A stretch of DNA of 64,000 bases from Pseudoxanthomonas sp. SE1 (GTDB lineage: Bacteria > Pseudomonadota > Gammaproteobacteria > Xanthomonadales > Xanthomonadaceae). Each line of letters starts with the position of its first letter. Position 1 is the stretch's first letter. The stretch is taken from NCBI RefSeq assembly GCF_029542205.1, contig NZ_CP113783.1:124001-188000 (forward strand), written 5' to 3'. Positions 44,610-53,445 of the stretch are shown here, piece by piece. The notes under the pieces were generated by a model. It did not search any database. It worked only from the letters and a program-made list of their open reading frames with translations, and was not told where the DNA came from. A program made the position numbers and the translations under genes.

Positions 44610-47600
44610 ATGAAAGGCAAGGTATTGAAAAAGGCGGCGCTGGGCATCGCGCTGGGGGCATGCATCGCGACCATGGCGCCACTGGCGATGGCGCAGAGCG
44701 CGACCGGCGCGGTCGCGGGACGGGCGAGCGCAGGCGACCAGATCACGATCGTCAACAACGCCACCGGGGCGACGCGCACGGTGACCGTGGGTGCGGATGG
44801 AAGCTACCGCGTCACCCAGTTGCCGGTCGGCGACTACCAGCTGCAGGTCAAGCGTGGTGGAGCGGACCTCGGCGACACCGTAGGTGTCAGCGTGGCGCTT
44901 GGCGGCACCACCACCGTCAACCTCGGCAGCGAGGGCGACCTGGTGAACCTCAACGCGGTGCAGGTCGTGGGTTCGCGCGTGATCAATCGGGTGGACGTGC
45001 GTTCGACGGAGTCGGCGACGAACATCCGGCGCGAGGAACTGGCGCGGTTGCCGGTGGACCAGAGCGTTGAGTCGGTCGCGCTCCTCGCACCCGGTGTTGT
45101 TTCCTCGGGCGCCACCTTCGGTGGGTTGACGTTTGGCGGATCCTCGGTCGCGGAGAACGCGGTATACATCAACGGTCTGAACGTCACCGATCCCTACCGG
45201 CGCCAGGGCTTTTCTTCAGTGCCCTTTGCGTTCTATGAGGAATTCCAGGTCAAGACGGGTGGCTACTCGGCGGAGTTCGGCAGAACAACCGGTGGCGTCA
45301 TCAACGCGGTGACGCGATCGGGCAGCAACGAATTCCGGGCGGGGACCCAGCTCACCATGCAGCCGAGGGCGTGGGCGTCGGATCAGAAAGACCGGTTCCA
45401 TTCGGATGGCACCATTGACGAACGTGATCGTCGAAGCCGGGACGGTGGATCGACCTACAAGGCCAATGTCTGGGCATCAGGCGCCATCGTGAAGGACAAG
45501 CTCTTCTTCTTTGCGATGTATGAGAACCGTGACAGCAATCCCAGGGACATCGATACGATCGAGGCCTGGTACACGGACAGCAACAATGATTTCTGGGGCG
45601 GCAAGCTCGATTGGCAGATCAACGACAATCATCTCCTTGAATTGCTGGCGTTCTCGGACAAGGCTGAATCCAGCACGAGTGCCTACGACTACGACTGGGA
45701 CGCGGAAGCGCGCGGCGAGAAGACAGGCGAGAGCTACGTGGGCTCGGGCGGCGACAACTGGTCGCTGACGTACACCGGCCACTTGAGTGAGAATTTTGTC
45801 GCCAAGGCCATGTACGGCGTGAACGAGCGCAGCGCAACCGGCGGAAGTCCCTGGGATGCGGGTTGCAGCATCGTCAGTCGCTCAAGTACCTACAACGCGC
45901 TCTTCCCGCCGGCGACGACGCGCGAAGGATGCCACCCCAGCAATACCAGTGTCAGCAGCCGTTTCGACAAGCGCGAAGCTGCGCGTCTCGATTTCGAGTG
46001 GGCACTCGGCGATCATCTGCTCCGCTTCGGCCTGGATCAGGAGGTCATGGACTCCACCAGCTCTCGCATCTATCCCGGTGACGGCGTCAGCTACACCGCG
46101 ATCGGCATCGCCGCCGACGAGGATGATCGGGATCTTCCGAATGGCGCCAGCGTGCCTGCTGGCGTGACGGCCTATATCGATGCCCGGCGCTACATCACCG
46201 GTGCGCCCGTAACCACGGAAGCGCAGGCGGTCTACATTGAAGACACCTGGAACGTCACGCCCAACTTGCTGTTGAATCTCGGTCTGCGCGCGGACAAGTT
46301 CCACAACAAGCTCGCGTCGGGAGCCACCTTCGCCAAAGCAGACTTCGGCGACATGATTTCTCCGCGATTGGGCTTCAGCTGGGACATGAAGGGCGATGGC
46401 ACGACGAAGATCTTCGGCAACGCTGGTCGCTACTACATTCCGATCACCAACAAGCTTACGGATTACTTCGGTGGCGGGACCACGGACGAGCATACCTACT
46501 ATGTCCTCAACGGCTGGGTCGAGCGCACCGACCCGGTGACCGGCGCGTCCTACCTCTTCCCGGACGTCGGCCAGCAGCTTGGGCCCGTCAATACCGAGGG
46601 CAACGTGCCCGCCCCCGATGATGTCCGCACCGCGGTAGCGAAGAACCTCAAGCAGGTGTTCCAGGATGAGTACATCCTCGGTTTCCAGCAGGCGATCAAT
46701 CAGGCCTGGTCATGGGGCGTCAATGCGACCTACCGGAAGGTCACCCGGGCGGTCGAGGACGCGCGCATCAACCACGTCGAGGGCTGCGACTGGTACTCGG
46801 GTGATTGGCCCATCATCAATCCGGGAGAAACGACCACGCTGTGGTGTCCCGATACCGAAGACTGGGTGACGTTCGACAGCTCGCAGGACGGCTATGTCGC
46901 GCTCGGCAGCGGCCTGGTCATGGGCTACAAGAAGCCCAAGCGCACCTACAAGGCCGTGGAATTCCAGATCGACCGCGCCTGGGACGACAAGTGGGCATTC
47001 AATGCGTCCTACCTGTGGTCGAAGTCGGAAGGCAACATCGAGGGGCCGGTCAATTCCGACACGGGTTACAACGACACCAATCTCGTCCAGTACTACGATC
47101 ATCCGGCCGTAAATGAGCGCTACGGCGTCCTGTTCAATGATTTCCGCCACCAGATCAAGCTGCGTGGCAGCTACAAGCTCAACGAGATGTGGAGTTTCGG
47201 CACGACCATTTCGGCGCGCTCGGGCGGCCCCATCACGGCCTTTGGCGTGCGTTGGCCCAACGACAACCGGAGCGCGGGCGGTCCTGGCGAGTTCAGTGGC
47301 GGCGGCTCGGGCTGGATCTGCGTTTCGGCTTGCAGCGACTGGACGACACGCGAACTTGTCTACACCGGGCGCGGGGCTTTTGGCCGCATGCCCTGGGTCT
47401 ACGACGTGGGCGCCAATGTCACCTGGACGCTTCCGGTCGAAGGGGTCGACCTCAAGGCGAGGCTGTCGGTCTACAACCTGCTCAACGAACAGACGGTGAT
47501 CAACGTGCACTCGCGCTACGAAAGTACGCCAGGCAACGAGATGCCTTACTTCGGCGAAGGGACGGTGTGGCAATCCCCACGCTATGCACAGCTCGTGGTG

Positions 47601-47615
47601 ACCTGGAACTTCTGA
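44610..47615 (+). CDS. Oar-like TonB-dependent receptor with N-terminal carboxypeptidase-regulatory domain
   Basis: A 1001-residue outer-membrane receptor. The signal peptide ends near APLAMAQS. A CarboxypepD-regulatory/beta-sandwich domain at about 30-100 (TGAVAGRASAGDQITIVNNATGATRTV) is followed by a TonB-box-like VQVVGSRV, a plug (LARLPVDQSVESVALLAPGVV, AVYINGLNVTDPYRRQGF) and a long barrel ending LVVTWNF with terminal aromatic. Related Oar receptors handle peptides or proteins. AGGAGAG lies before the ATG. Third-position GC appears lower than in neighbouring genes, hinting at a different origin. A UUCG-loop terminator follows. Confidence 0.9.
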   Translation: MKGKVLKKAALGIALGACIATMAPLAMAQSATGAVAGRASAGDQITIVNNATGATRTVTVGADGSYRVTQLPVGDYQLQVKRGGADLGDTVGVSVALGGTTTVNLGSEGDLVNLNAVQVVGSRVINRVDVRSTESATNIRREELARLPVDQSVESVALLAPGVVSSGATFGGLTFGGSSVAENAVYINGLNVTDPYRRQGFSSVPFAFYEEFQVKTGGYSAEFGRTTGGVINAVTRSGSNEFRAGTQLTMQPRAWASDQKDRFHSDGTIDERDRRSRDGGSTYKANVWASGAIVKDKLFFFAMYENRDSNPRDIDTIEAWYTDSNNDFWGGKLDWQINDNHLLELLAFSDKAESSTSAYDYDWDAEARGEKTGESYVGSGGDNWSLTYTGHLSENFVAKAMYGVNERSATGGSPWDAGCSIVSRSSTYNALFPPATTREGCHPSNTSVSSRFDKREAARLDFEWALGDHLLRFGLDQEVMDSTSSRIYPGDGVSYTAIGIAADEDDRDLPNGASVPAGVTAYIDARRYITGAPVTTEAQAVYIEDTWNVTPNLLLNLGLRADKFHNKLASGATFAKADFGDMISPRLGFSWDMKGDGTTKIFGNAGRYYIPITNKLTDYFGGGTTDEHTYYVLNGWVERTDPVTGASYLFPDVGQQLGPVNTEGNVPAPDDVRTAVAKNLKQVFQDEYILGFQQAINQAWSWGVNATYRKVTRAVEDARINHVEGCDWYSGDWPIINPGETTTLWCPDTEDWVTFDSSQDGYVALGSGLVMGYKKPKRTYKAVEFQIDRAWDDKWAFNASYLWSKSEGNIEGPVNSDTGYNDTNLVQYYDHPAVNERYGVLFNDFRHQIKLRGSYKLNEMWSFGTTISARSGGPITAFGVRWPNDNRSAGGPGEFSGGGSGWICVSACSDWTTRELVYTGRGAFGRMPWVYDVGANVTWTLPVEGVDLKARLSVYNLLNEQTVINVHSRYESTPGNEMPYFGEGTVWQSPRYAQLVVTWNF

Positions 47616-47653
47616 CCGCACGCTGCATGTGGTGGAAGTGGTGTTTCTCCCAT

Positions 47654-47682
47654 GGCCTGCCGTTCGCGGCAGGCCTTTCTTT
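47654..47682 (+). terminator. Intrinsic terminator with UUCG tetraloop
   Basis: GGCCTGCCG, loop TTCG, CGGCAGGCC, then TTTCTTT, 38 bases after the receptor stop. The nine-pair stem and UUCG loop are near ideal, so transcription of the first rightward unit should mostly end here. Confidence 0.93.
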
Positions 47683-47754
47683 GCCCGCGGCATGGCCACG
47701 CGCCAGCGCGGTCCGTGCTATTCCTGTACCCACGTCCATCGCGAGGTCTCCGAC

Positions 47755-48531
47755 ATGACGATGCTTTCCCTCTCCCTGCGCCGCAGCGTCGCCATGCTGC
47801 TGCTGGTCATGCTGCTGGGCGGCTGCGCGCATACCGGCCCGCGCAACCCGCTGGCCACGTGGGTGCCCTCGAAGAACTTCGATGAGCGGCGCCCGGTGGT
47901 CATCGTGCTGCACTACACCGAGCAGGATTCGGTCGAACAGTCGCTGGATACGCTGCGCAGCCGCAACAGCGGTGGGCGCGTGAGCTCGCACTACCTGGTG
48001 GGCAAGGACGGCAAGGTCTACCAGCTGGTCAAGGATTCCCAGCGCGCGTGGCACGCCGGCGCCGGGCGGTGGGGCGCCATCACGGACGTCAACAATGCCT
48101 CGATCGGGATCGAAATCGACAACGACGGCAAGAGTCCCTTTCCCGATGCGCAGATCGACAACCTGGTGGTGCTGCTGCGCGACCTGACCCAACGCCTTCG
48201 CATCCCGCCGAGCCAGGTCATCGGCCACTCGGATCTCGCGCCATCGCGCAAGATCGATCCGGGCCCGCTGTTTCCGTGGAAGCGCTTGTACGACGCCGGC
48301 TTCGGCATCTGGCCCGGCGACGGGGCGGGCGACCCTCCTGCAGGATTCGATCCCTGGCTCGCGCTGCAGGCGGTGGGCTATTCCGTCGAGGATCGGGGTT
48401 CCACCGTGCGCGCGTTCCATCACCGCTTCCGTGGCATCGAGGGAACCGAGCTGGACGCAGAGGACCTGCGCATCCTGCATGCCCTGACCTACCGGGAGCC
48501 CGCAAGCCGGGCGGGCACGGCGTCGCCCTGA
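47755..48531 (+). CDS. N-acetylmuramoyl-L-alanine amidase lipoprotein, AmiD-like
   Basis: A 258-residue lipoprotein (lipobox MLLGGC, Cys about 23) with an amidase_2/PGRP-type zinc domain. Zinc and catalytic residues are in VIVLHYTEQDS, AWHAGAGRWGAITDVNNASIGIEI and IGHSDLAPSRKIDPGPLFPW. A C-terminal segment (FDPWLALQAVGYSVE to LRILHAL) resembles a peptidoglycan-binding helical domain. AmiD in E. coli is an outer-membrane enzyme that strips peptides from anhydro- and ordinary muropeptides. It would supply free murein peptides to the flanking receptors. Start 47755 has GAGG upstream. Confidence 0.9.
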   Translation: MTMLSLSLRRSVAMLLLVMLLGGCAHTGPRNPLATWVPSKNFDERRPVVIVLHYTEQDSVEQSLDTLRSRNSGGRVSSHYLVGKDGKVYQLVKDSQRAWHAGAGRWGAITDVNNASIGIEIDNDGKSPFPDAQIDNLVVLLRDLTQRLRIPPSQVIGHSDLAPSRKIDPGPLFPWKRLYDAGFGIWPGDGAGDPPAGFDPWLALQAVGYSVEDRGSTVRAFHHRFRGIEGTELDAEDLRILHALTYREPASRAGTASP

Positions 48532-48564
48532 GTAGGAATATTCAAGTCAGTTTTTCTGCGCAAC

Positions 48565-48581
48565 AAGAATAATTTATTGAC
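48565..48581. promoter_or_regulatory. Palindromic operator copy 2 (AAGAATAATTTATTGAC)
   Basis: Identical to the element at 42975 except for the central base (AATAA-T-TTATT). It again overlaps a -35 box. The flanking leftward context CAAGAATAA is also shared. Confidence 0.65.
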
Positions 48582-48605
48582 TCATTTCAGGTGGCGTGCT
48601 ACACG
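48577..48605 (+). promoter_or_regulatory. Promoter of the second TonB receptor unit
   Basis: TTGACT, 17 bases, TACACG, start near 48612. Sequence around the -10 (CGTG-Y-TACAC) also matches the first promoter. Confidence 0.6.
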
Positions 48606-48900
48606 GATGTACAAGGGTTTTGTGACGGACGGTGGCATCGTCCGTCCATGGGTGCCGGCGGGGTGCCGGCGCACATCCGAGCAATCAGACAACGTACTGC
48701 GGTGCGCATCCGGGACGGATGCGCCGGAAGGCGCCAGTGGGGATCCGTGCGCTCCGGGGAGATGACAGGCAAGGCACCCGTGGCGTCCGGCGCGGATGCC
48801 GCGCGAGGACGACCGAACTCCCCTGGAACAACGCTTGGCGCATCGCAGCGACAGTGTAGTGGCCGCGTATTGCAGCGTTCTTTCATCCAGGAGATTCCGC
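48606..48900 (+). other. Long mRNA leader of the second TonB receptor
   Basis: About 290 bases separate the predicted transcription start from the receptor ATG. A 52-codon open frame beginning MYKGFVTDGGIVRPW at 48607 fills part of it but lacks a ribosome site and recognisable domains. I see no known riboswitch. The last bases carry AGGAGA for the receptor. Confidence 0.4.
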
Positions 48901-51786
48901 ATGCCCGTTCGATCCCATCCGCTCAAGCCGAGCCATCTTGCCGCCGCCATCGTGCTGGGACTCGCCCTTCCCGCGGTCGGCCTCGCACAGGATGCAGCTC
49001 CTGCCCAGGAAGGTGGCGCGCGCACCCTGGACACCGTCACCGTCACCGGGTCGCGCATCAAGCGCACCGACGTGGAAGCCGCGCTGCCCGTCACCATCAT
49101 CCAGAAGGCGGAGATCGAGGCGCAGGGCATCACCTCGGCGGAACAGCTGCTGCAGTTCCTCAACATCGCCAGCAACGGCTCGGACAGTCTTGCCTCGAAC
49201 GCGGGCATCGCGCCGGCGGATCTGCGCGGCAACAATGGCGTGTCAGGCGCAAACCTGCGTGGCCAGGGTGCTGACGCCACGCTGGTGTTGCTGAATGGCC
49301 GGCGTGTCGCCACCCACGGCCTGCGTGGCCAGGCGGTGGACCTGAATTCCATTCCCTTCGCCGCCATCGACCGCGTCGAAGTGCTGCGCGATGGTGCATC
49401 CGCCGTCTACGGCACCGATGCCATCGGCGGCGTCATCAACTTCATCACCCGCAGCGACTATCAAGGCATCACGGTCAATGCCGGGTTCGACATGACCCAG
49501 GAAGGTGGCGGCAACATCTTCACCTACAGCGTGCTGGGTGGCATGGGCGACATCGACACCGACGGCTGGAATGTCTGGGGCACGATGAACTATCGCGAGA
49601 ACGAGATCCTGCTTGGCAGTGATCGTGACTTCTCCAACACCTTCCAACCGAACCGCGGCCTGTCGCCCGACACGCGCGGCACGCCGTTCGCCACCGTGAC
49701 CAATGCGGCCGGCGGCCTGATCACCGGGACGTTGGCCGATCCTGACGGCGGCGGCGGTCAGGCCCTGATCAACATACTCAACCTGCCGGGTGCGGCAGGC
49801 TGCGAAGCCGGCGGCGACATGATGGGCCCGTATGCCTATCGGTTGTGGGGCGTAGCGAACTCCAAGTACGCCTGCGCCTGGGACTACCCGGCTGCGCAGG
49901 TGATGCAACAGCCACAGGAAAGCCTCCAGGCCCTGGGCCGGGCCACCTTCAAGATCAGCGACAACCATCGTTTCTATGCCGAGGCGATGGCGTCGCGTTC
50001 GGAATCCAACCGCCAGTTCGAAGCGCAGCAGATCACGTCCAGCACGTCGACGGCGGCCTCTGCGTTGGGGCCCAGCACCTGGTACCCCATGAATGCGAAT
50101 ACGCAGGCCACGTACGACATGATCTACAACGCGCTGGCCAGCTACTTCGGCCCAGCCAACCTCGTCTACGGCAACCCGATCCCCTATCGCTGGCGCTGCG
50201 AGATCTGCGGGCCGCGCCAGATCGAGACCACCACCAAGGCATACCGTTTCCTGGTGGGCTTCGATGGCACGCTGGGTAGCTGGGACTACGACATCGGCCT
50301 GTCGCGTGCATCCAGCGAGGCCGAATCGGTGCTGGGCACCGGCTACTACTTCACCCCGGCTTTCAAGGCGGTGCTGGGCAGTGGCCTGCTCAATCCCTTC
50401 CTGATGCCCGGCCAGCAGCACGATCCGGCAGGCGTGGCGGCTCTGCAGGCCGCATCGGCGGCGGGCGTCCGCCTGTACGGCGGCGAGTCCACCGTCACGA
50501 CACTGGATGCGGCGTTCTCCGGCGGATTGGGCTTCAACCTCTGGGGCGGCGAAGTGATGGCGGCGGTCGGCGTGGACCTGCGTCGCGAGGAGTTCGAGTT
50601 CGGTTCGACCGCGGACGGCATCGTGCTGGACAACAGCTACATCTTCGGCGCGCCGTTCGACGCGACCAACAACCTGCCCAAGGTGCAGCGCGACGTGAAG
50701 GCGGTCTATGCGGAAGCCTTCCTGCCGGTACTGGACAGTCTGGAAGTGAGCGTGGCCGTGCGTCGCGACGACTACGATGGTTTCGGAAGCACGGTCAATC
50801 CCAAATTCTCCTTCAAGTGGCAGCCGATCGATTCGCTGGCGTTCCGTGGCGCCATCAGCGAGGGCTTCAAGGTTCCGGAGTTCACGAAGCTGTTCAGTGG
50901 CGTGACCGAAAGCCCATACACCGGCTTCGACCTGGCCGATCCGGCGACCTGCCCGGGCGGCGCGGCGAATCCTGCCGTGCCGGGCTGCGAGGCCATCCAG
51001 CCCGCCATCCTCACGGGTGGCAAGGCCGACCTGCAGCCGGAAACGTCCGACCAGAAGAGCTTCGGCGTGGTGTTCGCGCCCAATGATCGCTTCAACATCA
51101 GCCTCGACTGGTGGGAGATCGAGCGCACCAACACCATCCGCACGCCCAACCAGGCGACCCTGATCTCCAACTACGACCTCTTCGTCGACAACTGGATCCG
51201 CGATGCCAGCGGCGAAGTGGTGGCGATCGACCGCCGCTTCATCAACTCGGGCGGCACGCTGATCAGCGGCGTGGAAGTGGACGCCAACCTGACCGGCGAA
51301 CTGGCCGGCGGCACGTGGCGGGTCAACCTCAATGGCAGCTACATCGACAGCTTCCAGGAGAAGGCGCTGGAAAGCTCGCCCTACGGCGACAACCTGGTGG
51401 GCAAGTATGTCCGCTACTACAGCCTGCCGCTGAAGTGGAAGCACACGCTTGGCTTCAGCTGGGCGAAGGGCGACTGGTCGCATACGCTGACCCAGATCTA
51501 CCGTGACGGCTACAAGGACGAGTTGCCGGTCAGCGTGAGGAATGGCAGCTACATTCCGGAAGACTGGAATCCGGATGTGGACGACTACATCACCTACAAC
51601 TACAGCGTGGGCTGGACCGGTCTGGAGAACGCCAAGTTCACCCTCGTCGTGCGCAACCTGCTCAACGAGGATCCTCCGTTCACCGCGCACCAGAACGACT
51701 TCGCTTCCGGTGCCGCTTGGGAGCCGCGTGTCGCCGATCCGCGCGGTCGTTCGTTCGCATTGATGGTCGAGTACAAGTTCGACTGA
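48901..51786 (+). CDS. TonB-dependent receptor
   Basis: A 961-residue outer-membrane receptor. The signal peptide HLAAAIVLGLALPAVGLA precedes the TonB box LDTVTVTGSRIKR. The plug domain is TDVEAALPVTIIQKAEIEAQG, then LVLLNGRRVATHGLRG, then IDRVEVLRDGASAVYGTDAIGGVINFIT. A 22-strand-type barrel ends RSFALMVEYKFD. It resembles receptors for large organic substrates rather than siderophores. The start at 48901 follows AGGAGA; an upstream in-frame ATG at 48796 adds 35 non-signal residues. A stem-rich region (51818-51847) follows. Confidence 0.93.
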   Translation: MPVRSHPLKPSHLAAAIVLGLALPAVGLAQDAAPAQEGGARTLDTVTVTGSRIKRTDVEAALPVTIIQKAEIEAQGITSAEQLLQFLNIASNGSDSLASNAGIAPADLRGNNGVSGANLRGQGADATLVLLNGRRVATHGLRGQAVDLNSIPFAAIDRVEVLRDGASAVYGTDAIGGVINFITRSDYQGITVNAGFDMTQEGGGNIFTYSVLGGMGDIDTDGWNVWGTMNYRENEILLGSDRDFSNTFQPNRGLSPDTRGTPFATVTNAAGGLITGTLADPDGGGGQALINILNLPGAAGCEAGGDMMGPYAYRLWGVANSKYACAWDYPAAQVMQQPQESLQALGRATFKISDNHRFYAEAMASRSESNRQFEAQQITSSTSTAASALGPSTWYPMNANTQATYDMIYNALASYFGPANLVYGNPIPYRWRCEICGPRQIETTTKAYRFLVGFDGTLGSWDYDIGLSRASSEAESVLGTGYYFTPAFKAVLGSGLLNPFLMPGQQHDPAGVAALQAASAAGVRLYGGESTVTTLDAAFSGGLGFNLWGGEVMAAVGVDLRREEFEFGSTADGIVLDNSYIFGAPFDATNNLPKVQRDVKAVYAEAFLPVLDSLEVSVAVRRDDYDGFGSTVNPKFSFKWQPIDSLAFRGAISEGFKVPEFTKLFSGVTESPYTGFDLADPATCPGGAANPAVPGCEAIQPAILTGGKADLQPETSDQKSFGVVFAPNDRFNISLDWWEIERTNTIRTPNQATLISNYDLFVDNWIRDASGEVVAIDRRFINSGGTLISGVEVDANLTGELAGGTWRVNLNGSYIDSFQEKALESSPYGDNLVGKYVRYYSLPLKWKHTLGFSWAKGDWSHTLTQIYRDGYKDELPVSVRNGSYIPEDWNPDVDDYITYNYSVGWTGLENAKFTLVVRNLLNEDPPFTAHQNDFASGAAWEPRVADPRGRSFALMVEYKFD

Positions 51787-51817
51787 CCTGATCCGCTGTC
51801 GGACCATCTGAAGGTTC

Positions 51818-51847
51818 GGGCCGTCGCCGGCTTGCCGGTGGCGGCCC
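51818..51847 (+). terminator. Extended GC hairpin after the second receptor
   Basis: GGGCCGTCGCCGGC pairs with GCCGGTGGCGGCCC over a two-base loop with two G-U pairs; CCCGCATGCGGG follows at once. There is no uridine tract, so partial termination or 3'-end protection rather than full stop is likely before the hydrolase gene. Confidence 0.45.
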
Positions 51848-51899
51848 GCCCGCATGCGGGATGCCTCGCCTGCGATTCCGCGGAGCCCTGAGTCACGCC

Positions 51900-53444
51900 A
51901 TGAAACATCTCCTCGTCTGTCTCGCCCTGGTCGTGCCGCTCGCGCATGCCGCACCCGGCAACGAAACCTTCGATGAAGCAGTGGAGCAGACCTTCGAGCA
52001 CTACCGGCTGCCCGGCCTGGCGGTTGGAGTCATCGAAGATGGTGAGATCGTCTACACGCGCACGCTGGGCGAGGTAAGTGCCGGCGGCGGTGAGAAGATC
52101 AACAACGACACGCTGTTCAAGATCGCCTCCAACAGCAAGGCGATGACCGCGGGCGTGCTGGCGCGCCTGGTCGACGCGGGCAAGCTGAAGTGGGACGACC
52201 CGGTCACTAAATACCTGCCGCAGTTCCGCATGCACGACCCGTGGGTCACGCAGCAGATGCAGGTGCGCGACCTGCTGATCCACAACAGCGGCCTGGGCCT
52301 GGGTGCGGGTGATCTGATGCTGTGGCCGGAGCCCAATCGGTTCACTCGCGCGGACATCATCGCCGGCTTGGCGCACCTGAAGCCGACGCACAGCTTCCGC
52401 GCCAACTACGCTTACGACAACCTGCTCTACGTTGTCGCCGGCGAGGTCGCGGCCGCAGCGGGTGGCGCCCCTTACGACGCATTGGTGAAGCGGGAACTGT
52501 TCCAGCCGCTCGGCATGCGCAGGTGCCAGGTCGGCGAGTGGAACCGCGCGCAGGTCGGCAATGTGGCGCAACCGCACATGCGCACCGAGCAGGGCAATCG
52601 CGTGATCCGCGAAGACGCCGACCTGGTGCCGGACGTCACTTCGATGGCGGCCGGCGGCATCCGCTGCAGCCTCGGCGACATGCTGGCATGGGTTGACATG
52701 TGGCTGTCGCCGGAGCGCGCTCCAGCATGGTTGTCCCCCGCGCAGCGCAGGGCCGTGTGGACCGCGCACATGCCGATGCCGGTGAACGCGCGCATGCGTG
52801 CCTGGGACAATAGCCATTTCTCCGCATATGGCTACGGCTGGCGCCTCTCCGACGTGGATGGTGTCTGGAAGGTCGCGCATACCGGGACGCTGGCGGGTAT
52901 GTATTCGTCGGTGATCCTGTTGCCCGACCAGCGCACCGGCATCGTCATCCTGATCAATGGCGAAGGCGAGGCCGCGCGGACCGTGCTGGGCCAGGTGCTC
53001 ACCAAGCACTTCACCGCGCCAGGGACATCGCCCACCGTCGCGCATTACGCCGCGCTGCTGGACAAGGAGCGCGCCGGCGAGCGCGCCGCCAAGCCCAAGG
53101 CCGACACGCGCCATCGCGCAAGTGCGACGCCACAGGCGATGGCGCCATGGATGGGGCATTACCGCGATCCATGGTTCGGTGACGTGGTGTTGTGTGCGGC
53201 AGGCGACCGCGTACGTTTTTCCGCCGCGCGCTCACCCATGCTGACGGGTACCGTGATGCGGGTGGACGAGCGCTGGCTGGTGGATTGGGACGACGACAGT
53301 GTGGATGCCGAGCCGTGGCTCCACTTCACCGCCGCCCAGGCAGGCAGCGACGCCGGGCTTAAACTGTCGCACGTCGATCCCGAAGCAGACTTCAGCTACG
53401 ACTATGCCGATCTCGATTTCCACCGCACGCAGGCCTGCCGCTGA
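51900..53444 (+). CDS. Beta-lactamase-fold serine hydrolase (D-peptidase-like)
   Basis: A 514-residue secreted protein: signal peptide to about residue 18, then a class C beta-lactamase/AmpH-like domain with SxxK in IASNSKAM, YxN in FRANYAYDN and HTG in VAHTGTLAGMYSS. A C-terminal DUF3471-like lipocalin domain spans about 415-505 (WMGHYRDPWFGDVVL). Family members act as D,D-peptidases, D-aminopeptidases or esterases. In this locus it may trim D-Ala-containing peptides. It begins 113 bp after the second receptor and is followed after one base by the dipeptidase gene. Confidence 0.85.
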   Translation: MKHLLVCLALVVPLAHAAPGNETFDEAVEQTFEHYRLPGLAVGVIEDGEIVYTRTLGEVSAGGGEKINNDTLFKIASNSKAMTAGVLARLVDAGKLKWDDPVTKYLPQFRMHDPWVTQQMQVRDLLIHNSGLGLGAGDLMLWPEPNRFTRADIIAGLAHLKPTHSFRANYAYDNLLYVVAGEVAAAAGGAPYDALVKRELFQPLGMRRCQVGEWNRAQVGNVAQPHMRTEQGNRVIREDADLVPDVTSMAAGGIRCSLGDMLAWVDMWLSPERAPAWLSPAQRRAVWTAHMPMPVNARMRAWDNSHFSAYGYGWRLSDVDGVWKVAHTGTLAGMYSSVILLPDQRTGIVILINGEGEAARTVLGQVLTKHFTAPGTSPTVAHYAALLDKERAGERAAKPKADTRHRASATPQAMAPWMGHYRDPWFGDVVLCAAGDRVRFSAARSPMLTGTVMRVDERWLVDWDDDSVDAEPWLHFTAAQAGSDAGLKLSHVDPEADFSYDYADLDFHRTQACR

Positions 53445-53445
53445 C

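Noticed and set aside
49243..51954. 903-codon open frame antisense to the second TonB receptor
   Set aside because: Shadow frame of a high-GC gene; composition is typical of antisense artefacts and it conflicts with a clear receptor.
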